64,000 bases of DNA from Streptomyces sp. NBC_00358 (GTDB taxonomy: Bacteria; Actinomycetota; Actinomycetes; Streptomycetales; Streptomycetaceae), in contig NZ_CP107976.1 of NCBI RefSeq assembly GCF_036099295.1, positions 7,068,001-7,132,000 on the forward strand. Reading direction: 5' to 3'. Below the pieces are notes generated by a model that made no database searches, was not told the origin of the DNA, and saw only the letters and a list, made by a program, of their open reading frames with translations. Shown here piece after piece: positions 1 to 7,768 of the stretch (position 1 is its first letter; every line of letters starts with the position of its first letter). The position numbers and the translations under genes are program-made.

Positions 1-2
1 GG

Positions 3-38
3 CCCGACTGGCCGAGCGACCTCCGCGACGGCAGCTAG
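3..38 (+). other. possible 3' end of an upstream gene
   Basis: From the window edge, frame 3 reads PDWPSDLRDGS and then a TAG stop. This could be the C-terminal tail of a plus-strand gene that begins outside the window. It is too short to identify, and chance reading is quite possible. Confidence 0.25.
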
Positions 39-143
39 CGAGCGTCGCCGGTCCGGTTCGGCGCCCGGCGGGTGCGGAACCGGACCGGTGGCGGGCACGT
101 CCTCAGTTGCATGATCGAGGACCGTGTGGACCATGTGGGCCGG

Positions 144-653
144 ATGATCAGGACCGCCCTCCCCGCCGAGGCGGCCGGTGTCGCCGAACTGCACGCCCGC
201 GCCCGGGCGACGTACTACCCCGGCGGGGTGCCGCAGGACGGCACCGACTGGCTCGCCGGCTGGCGGAGCGCCATCGAGCGCCCCGACGGCCATGTGCTGT
301 GTGTCGTGCAGGACGCCCGGATCGTGGGCATCGCCTCTTTCCGTACGGCCGAGGGCGCACCCGCCGACACGGTCAAGCTCTACCAGTTCCATGTCGACCC
401 CGACCGCTGGCGGGCCGGTGTCGGCACGGCCCTGCACGCGGCCTGCGTGGAGGAGTGGAGGGCGGACGGGAAGAGCGCGGCGACGCTCGACGTGCACGTC
501 GACAACCTGCGCGCCCAGGCCTTCTACGCCCGCCTCGGCTGGGTCCCGGACCCGGAGAACCCGCCCGCCGAGGGCGATCACCACCGGTATCTGCGGTACG
601 CGGTGACGGGGACCGGACCCGGAACGGCTCCCCGGGCGGTGCCCGGGGAATGA
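144..653 (+). CDS. GNAT family N-acetyltransferase
   Basis: A predicted 169-residue cytosolic acetyltransferase that would move an acetyl group from acetyl-CoA to an unknown amine. The acetyl-CoA loop is visible as FHVDPDRWRAGVGTALH (Q/R-x-x-G-x-G/A), followed by the usual C-terminal segment VDNLRAQAFYARLGW in which N and Y are the conserved GNAT pair. I chose the ATG at 144 because the fold begins at MIRTALPAEAAGV. Earlier in-frame starts at 72 (GTG) and 111 (ATG) would add residues with no recognisable homology. None of the three has a strong Shine-Dalgarno. The substrate cannot be told from sequence, and the gene stands alone. Confidence 0.85.
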   Translation: MIRTALPAEAAGVAELHARARATYYPGGVPQDGTDWLAGWRSAIERPDGHVLCVVQDARIVGIASFRTAEGAPADTVKLYQFHVDPDRWRAGVGTALHAACVEEWRADGKSAATLDVHVDNLRAQAFYARLGWVPDPENPPAEGDHHRYLRYAVTGTGPGTAPRAVPGE

Positions 654-731
654 CCCGAGCCGTTTGAACGTTCACATACTGACGTCCCCGGAGGGTGTCC
701 CGTATCCGCACGACCTGAAGAGAGCCGAAGA

Positions 732-1451
732 ATGCGCGTCGAAATCTGGAGCGACATCGCCTGCCCCTGGTGTTATGTCGGAAAGGCCCGTTTCGAGAAG
801 GCGCTGGACGCCTTCCCGCACCGGGACCAGGTCGAGGTCGTGCACCGTTCCTTCGAACTCGACCCGGGCCGCGCCAAGGGCGACATCCAGCCGGTGATCA
901 CGATGCTCACCAAGAAGTACGGCATGAGTGAGACCCAGGCCCAGGCGGGCGAGGAGAACCTCGGCACGCAGGCCGCCGCCGAGGGCCTCGCGTACCGCAC
1001 CCGGGACCGCGACCACGGCAACACCTTCGACATGCACCGCCTGCTGCACCTCGCCAAGGCGCGGGGCCGTCAGGACGAGCTGATCGGTCTGTTCTACCGG
1101 GCCAACTTCGCCGAGGAGCGGACCGTCTTCGGTGACGACGAGCGGCTCGTGGAGCTGGCCGTCGCCGCCGGCCTCGACGAAGGCGAGGCCCGCCGGGTGC
1201 TCGCCGACCCGGCCGCCTACGCCGACGACGTCCGCGCCGACGAGCGCGAGGCCGCCGAGCTGGGCGCGAACGGCGTCCCCTTCTTCGTCCTCGACCGCAC
1301 CTACGGCGTCTCCGGCGCACAGCCCGCCGAGGTCTTCGCCCAGGCGCTGGCCCAGGCCTGGGGCGAGCGTCCGCAGCTCACCCTGATCCAGGACGAAGGC
1401 GGCGACGCGGAGGCCTGCGGTCCGGACGGCTGCGCCGTTCCCCAGCACTGA
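732..1451 (+). CDS. DsbA-family oxidoreductase, FrnE-like
   Basis: A 239-residue thioredoxin-fold protein of the DsbA/FrnE family, presumed to catalyse thiol-disulphide exchange or polyketide-related redox chemistry in the cytosol (no signal peptide). The active-site CPWC motif lies at residues 12-15 (SDIACPWCYVGK). The cis-proline region NGVPFFVLD is near residue 180, and a Cys-rich tail (ACGPDGCAVP) ends the protein. The helical insertion typical of FrnE/2-hydroxychromene isomerase-like members lies between them. Length matches the family. The name comes from FrnE of frenolicin biosynthesis, but most chromosomal copies are not in antibiotic clusters and there is no cluster here. Confidence 0.88.
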   Translation: MRVEIWSDIACPWCYVGKARFEKALDAFPHRDQVEVVHRSFELDPGRAKGDIQPVITMLTKKYGMSETQAQAGEENLGTQAAAEGLAYRTRDRDHGNTFDMHRLLHLAKARGRQDELIGLFYRANFAEERTVFGDDERLVELAVAAGLDEGEARRVLADPAAYADDVRADEREAAELGANGVPFFVLDRTYGVSGAQPAEVFAQALAQAWGERPQLTLIQDEGGDAEACGPDGCAVPQH

Positions 1452-1467
1452 CCGGCGCGGGCCGGAT

Positions 1468-1481
1468 TCCCGGCGCCGGGA
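1468..1481. terminator. palindrome after the FrnE-like gene
   Basis: A perfect 14-base palindrome (TCCCGGCGCCGGGA) starts 17 bases after the stop of the FrnE-like gene and precedes the next plus-strand gene. It could act as a weak intrinsic terminator; there is no T-tract. Confidence 0.3.
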
Positions 1482-1566
1482 GACGCGGGTCGTGTCCCGG
1501 CGCCGAAAGGCGCAGGTCGGAGCCGATTCATAAGCGCTCCTTGGGGGAATCACGTAAAAGTCCGCA

Positions 1567-2652
1567 ATGGACTTGGGCATGTTCGGGGCCCAGAGTGGTC
1601 CCATGGAGACCTTCGAGACCCTCGTCCGTTCCGAGTTCGCCGCGAAGAACACCTATCTGAACACCGCGAGTACCGGACTGCTCCCGGCCCGCACCGTGGC
1701 CGCGATGCGGGCCGCCGTGGAGTCGGTGGCCGCCGGGCAGCCCGCCGACATGTTCGCGGACGTCGAGGCGGCCCGCTCGTCGTTCGCCCGGCTCGTCGGG
1801 GTGCCCGACGGCCGGGTGGCGGCCGGGGCCTCGGTCGCCGTGTACAGCGGACTGATCGCGGCCTCGCTGCCGCCGGGTGCCGAAGTCCTCACCGCGGAGG
1901 CGGACTTCAGCTCCGTCGTGACCCCCTTCCACGTCCGCGGCGACCTCAAGGTCCGCGCCGTCCCGCTGGAGCGGATCGCCGAATCCGTGCACTCGGGCAC
2001 CGCGCTCGTCGCGGTGAGCGCCGCACAGTCCGCGGACGGCCGGATCGCCCCGCTGGCGGACATCCGGGAGGCGGCCCGGGAACACGGAGCCCGTACGTAC
2101 ATCGACGCGTCCCAGGCCGCCGGATGGCTGCCGCTGGGCGCGGACGCCTACGACTACGTCGCGTCCGTCGCGTTCAAGTGGCTCGTCTGCCCGCGCGGTG
2201 TGGCCTTCCTGGTCGTCCCGGAGGACCTCGGCGGACTCACCCCGGTGTTCGCCGGCTGGGTCGCGGGCGAGGCCCCCTGGGACAGCTGCTACGGCCCCGT
2301 GGAGGAACTCGCCCACTCCGCACGGCGGTTCGACGAGAGTCCGGGCCTGTTCGCGTACGCCGGAGCGCGGCATTCGCTGGAGCTGGTCGAGGAACTGGGC
2401 GTGGAGCGGGTGTACGCCCACGACCTGGCGCTCGCCGACCGCTTCCGCACCGGCCTGCGGGAACGGGGTCACGAACCGGTGCCCGCCCCCGGCTCCGCGA
2501 TCGTCTCCGTACCCGGACTCGGCGGTCTTCAGCCCGAGTTGAGCCGAGCCGGGGTCGAAGTCTCCGACCGCGCGGGCCATTTGAGGGCGGCATTCCATCT
2601 CTACAACACCCCGGACGACGTCGACAGGCTGCTCGGCGCGCTGCCCGGCTGA
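1567..2652 (+). CDS. class V aminotransferase-fold PLP enzyme
   Basis: A 361-residue PLP-dependent enzyme of the class V (cysteine desulphurase/isopenicillin epimerase-like) superfamily. The N-terminal motif AAKNTYLNTASTGLLP, the PLP-region YIDASQAAGWLPL with the conserved Asp, and the Schiff-base Lys in DYVASVAFKWLVCPRG (near residue 206) are all present. A second start at the ATG at 1603 (METFETLVRSEF) is just as reasonable, because the 12 residues before it look unconserved. The gene is convergent with ectD, with a strong hairpin between them. The substrate is unknown; location beside the ectoine genes does not by itself link it to ectoine metabolism. Confidence 0.8.
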   Translation: MDLGMFGAQSGPMETFETLVRSEFAAKNTYLNTASTGLLPARTVAAMRAAVESVAAGQPADMFADVEAARSSFARLVGVPDGRVAAGASVAVYSGLIAASLPPGAEVLTAEADFSSVVTPFHVRGDLKVRAVPLERIAESVHSGTALVAVSAAQSADGRIAPLADIREAAREHGARTYIDASQAAGWLPLGADAYDYVASVAFKWLVCPRGVAFLVVPEDLGGLTPVFAGWVAGEAPWDSCYGPVEELAHSARRFDESPGLFAYAGARHSLELVEELGVERVYAHDLALADRFRTGLRERGHEPVPAPGSAIVSVPGLGGLQPELSRAGVEVSDRAGHLRAAFHLYNTPDDVDRLLGALPG

Positions 2653-2715
2653 ACGGCCGCGGACCAGCTCCGCCCGCACGGGCGAGGCGCCCGGTCACGC
2701 CTCACAGCGAGGCGC

Positions 2716-2755
2716 CCCGTCATGCCCCGCGCGGCTCGGCGCGGGGCACGACGGG
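2716..2755. terminator. bidirectional terminator between converging genes
   Basis: An inverted repeat of two blocks (CCCGTC and TGCCCCGCGC on the left, their complements on the right, one mismatch between them) gives a 16-bp stem with a 6-base loop. It sits between the stop codons of the plus-strand aminotransferase and minus-strand ectD, which is where a shared terminator is expected. Confidence 0.7.
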
Positions 2756-2789
2756 ACGGCGGTCATGCCGCGGGCACCGGGGGAGGACG

Positions 2790-3677
2790 TCACCGCACCG
2801 GCGTGAAGTCCCGCGCCCCGATGAACTCCGGCCTGCGCACGGGGGCCGCGAAGGGTTCCACCGCCGCGTTCTCCACGCTGTTGAACACGATGAAGACGTT
2901 GCTGCGCGGGAACGGGGTGATGTTGTCCCCCGAACCGTGCATGCAGTTGCAGTCGAACCAGGTCGCCGAACCGGCCCGGCCCGTGAAGAGCTTGATGCCG
3001 TGCCGGCCCGCGAGGTGGGTGAGTGCCTCGTCGGAGGGCGTTCCGGCGTCCTGCATCTGGAGCGACCGCTTGTAGTTGTCCTTCGGCGTGGCCCCCGCGC
3101 ACCCGAGGAACGTCCTGTGCGACCCCGGCATGATCATCAGGCCGCCGTTGGTGTCGTGGTTCTCGGTCAGGGCGATCGAGACGGACACCGTCCGCATGTT
3201 CGGCAGACCGTCCTCGGCGTGCCAGGTCTCGAAGTCCGAGTGCCAGTAGAAGCCGCCGGCCCCGAATCCCGGCTTGACGTTGATCCGTGACTGGTGGACG
3301 TACACGTCGGAGCCGAGGATCTGCCGGGCCGGGCCGACGACGCGCTCGTCGCGGACGAGCCGGGCGAAGACCTCGCTGATCCGGTGCACCTCGAAGACGG
3401 AGCGGATCTCCCGCGTCGTCGGCTCGACGATCGAGCGTTCGTCGGCACGGACGGCCGGGTCGGTGACGAGCCGTTCCAGCTCCTGCCGGTAGACGGCGAC
3501 CTCGTCCTCGGTGATGAGCTCCTCGACGGCGAGGAAGCCGTCGCGCTCGTACGTCTGGAGTTCGGGCACGGTGATCGGGCCGGGTTCGTCCGGCGCGCCC
3601 CAGACGACCGGGTCCTGGCGGGGCACGGCCACTTCGGTGGCGGCGCGGCTGGGGTACGGATCGGTGAGTGTGGTCAT
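2790..3677 (-). CDS. ectD: ectoine hydroxylase
   Basis: A 295-residue non-haem Fe(II)/2-oxoglutarate dioxygenase that converts ectoine to 5-hydroxyectoine in the cytosol. The EctD signature segment (HQSRINVKPGFGAGGFYWHSDFE) is complete. Iron ligands His146 and Asp148 (HSD) and His247 (CMHGSG) occupy the positions known for this family. Length is normal. It is the last gene of ectABCD and starts 7 bases after the ectC stop, so it is almost certainly cotranscribed. The ATG start (MTTLTDPYPS) is the first reasonable one. Presence of ectD means the organism should make hydroxyectoine, a compatible solute linked to heat and osmotic stress. Confidence 0.97.
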   Translation of the reverse strand: MTTLTDPYPSRAATEVAVPRQDPVVWGAPDEPGPITVPELQTYERDGFLAVEELITEDEVAVYRQELERLVTDPAVRADERSIVEPTTREIRSVFEVHRISEVFARLVRDERVVGPARQILGSDVYVHQSRINVKPGFGAGGFYWHSDFETWHAEDGLPNMRTVSVSIALTENHDTNGGLMIMPGSHRTFLGCAGATPKDNYKRSLQMQDAGTPSDEALTHLAGRHGIKLFTGRAGSATWFDCNCMHGSGDNITPFPRSNVFIVFNSVENAAVEPFAAPVRRPEFIGARDFTPVR

Positions 3678-3684
3678 CGGTGTG

Positions 3685-4089
3685 TCACACCTCCTCGGGT
3701 TCGGTGAGCAGCGGGTAGACGCCGTTCTCGTCGTGGTCCTCCCGTCCGGTGACCGGCGGGTTGAAGACGCAGACGCAGCGGAAGTCGGTCCTGGGACGCA
3801 GGGTGTGGCGCTCGTGGCCGTTCAGCAGGTACATCGTCCCGGGGGCGATCCAGTGCTTGTCGCCGGTCTCCTCGTCGGTGAGTTCGGCCTCGCCCTCCAC
3901 GCAGAGCACGGCCTCGATGTGGTTCGCGTACCACATCGACGTCTCCGTACCGGCGTACAGGATCGTCTCGTGCAGGGAGAAGCCGACCTTCTCCTTGGCG
4001 AGGACGATGCGCTTGCTCTCCCAGGTACCGGTCGCCGCCTTCACGTGCCGGTCGGTGCCTTCGACATCCTTGAACGAACGGACTATCAC
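3685..4089 (-). CDS. ectC: L-ectoine synthase
   Basis: A 134-residue cupin enzyme that cyclises N-gamma-acetyl-L-2,4-diaminobutyrate to ectoine. The family N-terminus MIVRSFKDVEGTDR is recognisable and sets the start at a GTG (4089-4087), with a GAGAGAGG Shine-Dalgarno upstream. Cupin residues lie in ANHIEAVLCVEGEAEL and APGTMYLLNGHERHTLRP, and the C-terminal NPPVTGREDHDENGVYPLL block is canonical. The reading frame stays open far upstream, but that extension is only out-of-phase ectB and ectA sequence. The gene lies 50 bases after ectB and 7 bases before ectD. Confidence 0.97.
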   Translation of the reverse strand: MIVRSFKDVEGTDRHVKAATGTWESKRIVLAKEKVGFSLHETILYAGTETSMWYANHIEAVLCVEGEAELTDEETGDKHWIAPGTMYLLNGHERHTLRPRTDFRCVCVFNPPVTGREDHDENGVYPLLTEPEEV

Positions 4090-4139
4090 GGTGGTGCGAT
4101 GCCTCTCTCTCGTGCTTCTCGTGGTGTGCGGCGGTCTGG

Positions 4140-5411
4140 TCAGACGGTCTCGCGGACGGCGCGGGCGAGGGTCCGCAGGCCCTCGTCGAGCTCGTCGGGG
4201 GTGATGGTGAGCGCGGGCAGCAGTTTCACGACCTCGCTCTCGGGGCCGGACGTCTCGATGAGCAGCCCGAGTTCGAAGGCGCGATGGGCGACGCGTCCGG
4301 CGCGCGCCTTGTCCTTGAACTCGATGCCCCAGACGAGCCCGCGACCGCGGTACTCCTTGATGTCGGCGAGGTTCTCCTCGGTGATGGAGATCAGCGCCTG
4401 TTCGACCTGCTCGCCGCGGGCGCGGGTCTGCTTCTCCATGGCGGAGCCGTCGGCCCAGTAGGTCTCCAGGGCGGCGGCGGCCGTCACGAACGCCGGGTTG
4501 TTGCCGCGGAAGGTGCCGTTGTGCTCGCCCGGCTCCCAGATGTCCAGCTCGGGCTTGAACAGGCACAGCGACATCGGCAGTCCGTATCCGCTGATGGACT
4601 TGGAGACGGTCACGATGTCGGGCACGACGCCGGCCTCCTCGAAGGAGAAGAACGCGCCGGTCCGCCCGCAGCCCATCTGGATGTCGTCGACGATCAGCAG
4701 CATGTCGCGGCGCTCGCACAGGTCGGCCAGGGCGCGCAGCCACTCGGGCCGCGCGACATTGATCCCGCCCTCGCCCTGCACGGTCTCGACGATCACCGCG
4801 GCGGGCTGGTTGAGGCCCGAGCCCTGGTCCTCCAGGAGCCGTTCGAACCACAGGAAGTCCGGGACCAGGCCGTCGAAGTAGTTGTCGAACGGCATCGGGG
4901 TGCCGTGCACCAGGGGGACACCCGCGCCCGCCCGCTTGAAGGCGTTGCCGGTCACGGCGAGCGAGCCGAGCGACATCCCGTGGAAGGCGTTGGTGAACGA
5001 CACGATCGCCTCGCGCCCCTTCACCTTGCGCGCGAGCTTCAGCGCGGACTCGACGGCGTTGGTGCCCGTCGGCCCGGGGAACATCACCTTGTACGGCAGA
5101 TCGCGCGGCCGCAGCACCAGGTCCTGGAAGGTCTCCAGGAAGCCGCGCTTGGCGGCCGTCGACATGTCGAGTCCGTGGGTCACCCCGTCGCGTTCCAGGT
5201 AGTCGATCAGGGCCCGTTTGAGCACGGGGTTGTTGTGCCCGTAGTTCAGGGACCCGGCGCCTGCGAAGAAGTCGAGGTACTCGTGTCCGTCCTCGTCGTA
5301 CATCCGGCTGCCCCGGGCGCGGTCGAAGACGGTGGGCCAGTTGCGGCAGTAGCTGCGCACCTCCGACTCCAGGGTCTCGAAGACGCTCAGGTCCGGCTGG
5401 GTGATGGTCAC
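4140..5411 (-). CDS. ectB: diaminobutyrate-2-oxoglutarate transaminase
   Basis: A 423-residue class III aminotransferase making L-2,4-diaminobutyrate from aspartate semialdehyde with glutamate as donor. The family start (M)TITQPDLSVFETLESEVRSYCR fixes a GTG start at 5411, preceded by a GAGGAG ribosome site. The PLP Lys is in TVSKSISGYGLP, the Asp that holds the PLP ring nitrogen is in LLIVDDIQMGCGRTG, and NAFHGMS is the family motif. Length is typical. It is the second gene of ectABCD. Unusually for the operon, a 116-base purine-rich gap separates it from ectA. Confidence 0.97.
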   Translation of the reverse strand: MTITQPDLSVFETLESEVRSYCRNWPTVFDRARGSRMYDEDGHEYLDFFAGAGSLNYGHNNPVLKRALIDYLERDGVTHGLDMSTAAKRGFLETFQDLVLRPRDLPYKVMFPGPTGTNAVESALKLARKVKGREAIVSFTNAFHGMSLGSLAVTGNAFKRAGAGVPLVHGTPMPFDNYFDGLVPDFLWFERLLEDQGSGLNQPAAVIVETVQGEGGINVARPEWLRALADLCERRDMLLIVDDIQMGCGRTGAFFSFEEAGVVPDIVTVSKSISGYGLPMSLCLFKPELDIWEPGEHNGTFRGNNPAFVTAAAALETYWADGSAMEKQTRARGEQVEQALISITEENLADIKEYRGRGLVWGIEFKDKARAGRVAHRAFELGLLIETSGPESEVVKLLPALTITPDELDEGLRTLARAVRETV

Positions 5412-5433
5412 GGCGAATGGCTCCTCGAAGTGT

Positions 5434-5495
5434 GGGGGGAGGAAGAGAGAAGAACGGGGAGGGAGGAGAACGAGGGGAGAAGAACGGGGGGAGGA
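5434..5495 (-). repeat. purine-rich direct repeat between ectA and ectB
   Basis: A tract that is nearly all G and A on the plus strand (hence pyrimidine-rich in the ect mRNA). It contains two exact copies of GAGAAGAACGGGG at 5447-5459 and 5477-5489, 30 bases apart. It lies wholly within the ectA-ectB gap and ends just upstream of the ectB ribosome-binding site. No coding function is apparent. Confidence 0.6.
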
Positions 5496-5527
5496 CGCGG
5501 CGCGGGAGGTCGGCGCGGGGGCGCGGG

Positions 5528-6067
5528 TCAGGGGGCGAACGGGCCGATGCGGTACAGCACTTCGGGGTCGTGCGGTCCGTCGGGGAACTGCCCCGCACCG
5601 AACAGCACCTCGCGCTCGACGGCCGCGCCGTGACGCCGTGCGTACGACGTGAACAGGCGCTCGGAGGCGGTGTTGCCCGGCGTGATGGTCGTCTCGACGA
5701 CGGACAGCCCCCGCTCGGCCGCCACCCGCGCGGTCAGCCCGTCGAGCAGTCGCGCGGCCAGTCCCCGGCCGCGGTGCGCCGCGTCGACGGCCACCTGCCA
5801 CACGAGCAGGGTGCGCGGGCGCTCCGGGCGGATGTACGCGGTAACGAAGCCGACGGGCCGGCCGTCGGCGTCGCGTGCCACCGCCGAGGTGCCGGCGAAG
5901 TCACGACACCACAGCAGATAGCTGTAGGAGGAGTTCAGGTCGAGGGTTCGGGAGTCCTTGGCGATACGCCAGAGGGCGGCCCCGTCGGCCACCTCCGGAC
6001 GGTCGATCCGAAGGCCCTCAGGCATTTCCAGGAATTCCGCTGACAGGTCTGCGTGTGCGGCGGTCAT
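5528..6067 (-). CDS. ectA: diaminobutyrate acetyltransferase
   Basis: A 179-residue GNAT enzyme that acetylates L-2,4-diaminobutyrate, the step between EctB and EctC. Visible features are the EctA-type stretch LRIDRPEVADGAALWRIA, then SYSYLLWCRDF, the acetyl-CoA loop QVAVDAAHRGRGLAARLL and the ETTITPGNTASERLF block. The ATG at 6067 (MTAAHADLSAEF) is chosen because an upstream extension to 6277 crosses AT-rich promoter-like DNA and has no homology. It heads the ectABCD operon. Length and motifs are normal. Confidence 0.96.
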   Translation of the reverse strand: MTAAHADLSAEFLEMPEGLRIDRPEVADGAALWRIAKDSRTLDLNSSYSYLLWCRDFAGTSAVARDADGRPVGFVTAYIRPERPRTLLVWQVAVDAAHRGRGLAARLLDGLTARVAAERGLSVVETTITPGNTASERLFTSYARRHGAAVEREVLFGAGQFPDGPHDPEVLYRIGPFAP

Positions 6068-6203
6068 GCGGATTGAATTTACCGACGGAAAGTTCAAATT
6101 GCATCGTCGGGTGGGGTTACGTACGGCGCACCCATGTGTTATCACGCGCCCGTGAAAGGCGGGCGATCCCTGTGCCTTTCCGGGCGGTTTCGACCGGATA
6201 ATA
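6068..6203 (-). promoter_or_regulatory. ectA upstream control region
   Basis: This is markedly AT-rich for the window. On the minus strand a TATTAT hexamer (6203-6198) could be a -10 element, without a clear -35. Nearer the gene, a 6-bp inverted repeat (CCGACG/CGTCGG, outer bases 6082 and 6110) brackets an AT-rich centre and could be an operator. Both are visual calls with no known regulator match. Confidence 0.35.
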
Positions 6204-6327
6204 CCTAGGAAATCGGGCGCGCTATGGGGTGTGTCACAGTATCGAAATGTGCAGGTGACCTGCGCGAATCGCCTCACAGGCGTTCGCGGGATCTTTGTGT
6301 TTAGGTACGCGGAGAGCGGGCAGGAGA

Positions 6328-6387
6328 ATGCGGGAGGCTATGCCGGATCAATCGAATGAATTCAGCTTCGAATTAACGGCGGGATAA
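6328..6387 (+). CDS. possible 15-19-codon small ORF with a TTA codon
   Basis: Starting at the ATG at 6328 (or the in-frame ATG at 6340), this frame encodes MREAMPDQSNEFSFELTAG and stops at TAA. It uses AT-rich codons and includes a TTA leucine codon, which in Streptomyces depends on the bldA tRNA. AGGAG lies only one base before the first ATG and 13 bases before the second, so translation initiation is doubtful. The surrounding gap (6068-6490) otherwise holds only the ectA control region and a terminator. I do not recognise the peptide. Confidence 0.2.
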   Translation: MREAMPDQSNEFSFELTAG

Positions 6388-6451
6388 AGGTGGGAGTGGG
6401 ATGCGCAATTCCCGTCGCGTGCAATGCGCCGGGAGGCCGGTGTCCCCCGTC

Positions 6452-6479
6452 CCGGCGGAGGCGCGGACGCCTCCGCCGG
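6452..6479 (-). terminator. terminator of the class V aminotransferase gene
   Basis: A perfect 12-bp stem (CCGGCGGAGGCG and its complement) with a 4-base loop begins 11 bases after the minus-strand stop codon of the aminotransferase gene. Its position fits an intrinsic terminator; a T-run is lacking, as is common in Streptomyces. Confidence 0.65.
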
Positions 6480-6490
6480 CAGCCTCGCGG

Positions 6491-7591
6491 TCAGCCCCAG
6501 GCCAGTGCCACGGCCCGGCGCGCGCCCTCCAGGTCCACCGGGAAGCCGGACTCGGCCAGCGCCGCGCCCAGGCCCGCGAGGCTGGAGTGCACGACACCCC
6601 GGGTCGCGTCGGGACCGTAGTGGTTCACCCGGATCATCGACTGCGCGAGAGCCCCGCCGCCCGCGGCGAGCGGCAGCGCGGGATCCGCGGCCAGCGCCTT
6701 GGCGACCACGGCGGAGGCGTCCACGTCCTCGGGCACCCGCAGCGTGGTGGCCACGGGGGCCGCGTCCGGGGCCGCGTGCACATACGGGGCGAGGCCACCG
6801 CCGAGAGCCACGGCTCCCGCCCGGGTGGCGGCGGCGGCCGAGGCGTGACGGGCCATCACCGCGTCGAGCCCCTCGCCCTCGATCCGCTCGACACACGCCT
6901 CCAGGGCCAGCATCTCCAGCTGCGCGGGAGCGTGCAGCAGCGCCGTGCGGCCCGCGTCGACCCAGCGCTCCTTCCAGTCCAGCAGGGACAGGTAGGAGCG
7001 GCGCGGCGCGCCGGGGTTCGCGGCCATCCGCGCCCACGCCCGATCGCTCACGGACACCGCCGACACCCCGGCCGGTCCGCCCATCGCCTTCTGTGCCCCG
7101 ATCACGCACAGGTCGACGCCCCAGGCGTCCGGCAGCACCGGCTCGGCGCCGATCGACGCGACGGCGTCCAGGTAGAAGAGCGCGCCGTGCTCGCGTACGA
7201 CCTCGCCGATCTCCGCGACCGGGTTGGTGTTCCCGGTGGCGGCCTCGGCGTGCACGAGCGAGACGAAGTCGATCGACGGGTGCTCGGCGAAGGCCTCGCG
7301 GACCTGCTCGGCGGTGACGGCGTCGTGGAAGGGCACCGCCAGATCGATCACGGTCGCCCCGCAGTCCCGCAGCCAGTTGCCGAAGGTCTGGCCGTAGGGG
7401 CCGGTGATCACGTTCAGGGCGGTGGTGCCGGGACCGGCCGTGCCGCGAATCGCGCCCTCCAGGGGCAGCAGCGCCTCGCCCTGCATGATCACGACGTCCT
7501 GCTCGGTGGAGAGAAGGCGGGCGACACGGTCCTCGATCGACGCGAAGCGGGCGGCGCTCAGCGGCGCCAGGTCAAGGAAGGGGTGGGTCAC
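6491..7591 (-). CDS. alanine-glyoxylate-type class V aminotransferase
   Basis: A 366-residue PLP enzyme resembling the alanine/serine-glyoxylate and 2-aminoethylphosphonate aminotransferase branch of class V. Recognisable parts are the substrate-gate region NVITGPYGQTFGNWLRDCG, HAEAATGNTNPVAEI, the PLP Asp in ALFYLDAVASIGAEP, and the Schiff-base Lys in DLCVIGAQKAMGGPAGVS. The GTG at 7591 (VTHPFLDL) has GAAGAGAG about 9 bases upstream. A GTG at 7612 would add seven residues with no Shine-Dalgarno. It is divergent from an amino-acid ABC transporter, suggesting amino-acid or glyoxylate metabolism, but the true substrate pair is unknown. Confidence 0.82.
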   Translation of the reverse strand: MTHPFLDLAPLSAARFASIEDRVARLLSTEQDVVIMQGEALLPLEGAIRGTAGPGTTALNVITGPYGQTFGNWLRDCGATVIDLAVPFHDAVTAEQVREAFAEHPSIDFVSLVHAEAATGNTNPVAEIGEVVREHGALFYLDAVASIGAEPVLPDAWGVDLCVIGAQKAMGGPAGVSAVSVSDRAWARMAANPGAPRRSYLSLLDWKERWVDAGRTALLHAPAQLEMLALEACVERIEGEGLDAVMARHASAAAATRAGAVALGGGLAPYVHAAPDAAPVATTLRVPEDVDASAVVAKALAADPALPLAAGGGALAQSMIRVNHYGPDATRGVVHSSLAGLGAALAESGFPVDLEGARRAVALAWG

Positions 7592-7707
7592 GGTGGTGCT
7601 CTCTTCGCTCACGGTGGGGTCGACGATCAGAGCGTAAACCGGCGCCTCGTCGCCCACCCGGACCGGCGAATTCTGAGGCCAGACGGCCCAATCACCATCG
7701 GATTGAT

Positions 7708-7735
7708 TTGAGCAACCCAAACCTTTCCTTATAAT
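7708..7735 (+). promoter_or_regulatory. sigma-70-type promoter of the amino-acid ABC transporter
   Basis: TTGAGC (7708-7713) and a consensus TATAAT (7730-7735) are 16 bases apart, 33 bases before the GTG of the binding-protein gene. An AGGAGG ribosome site follows at 7758-7763. The segment is unusually AT-rich and is shared with the upstream region of the divergent aminotransferase gene. Confidence 0.7.
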
Positions 7736-7768
7736 CAGAACCCTCTGTTCCCTCCACAGGAGGTCTCC

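Noticed and set aside
2124..3290. 388-codon plus-strand frame spanning the aminotransferase end and ectD
   Set aside because: It crosses the intergenic terminator and lies out of frame or antisense to two confident genes.
6401..6490. Plus-strand gene starting MRNSRRVQCAGRP with a good Shine-Dalgarno
   Set aside because: It runs antisense through the aminotransferase gene and its terminator with Arg/Gly/Ala-rich composition; no supporting homology.
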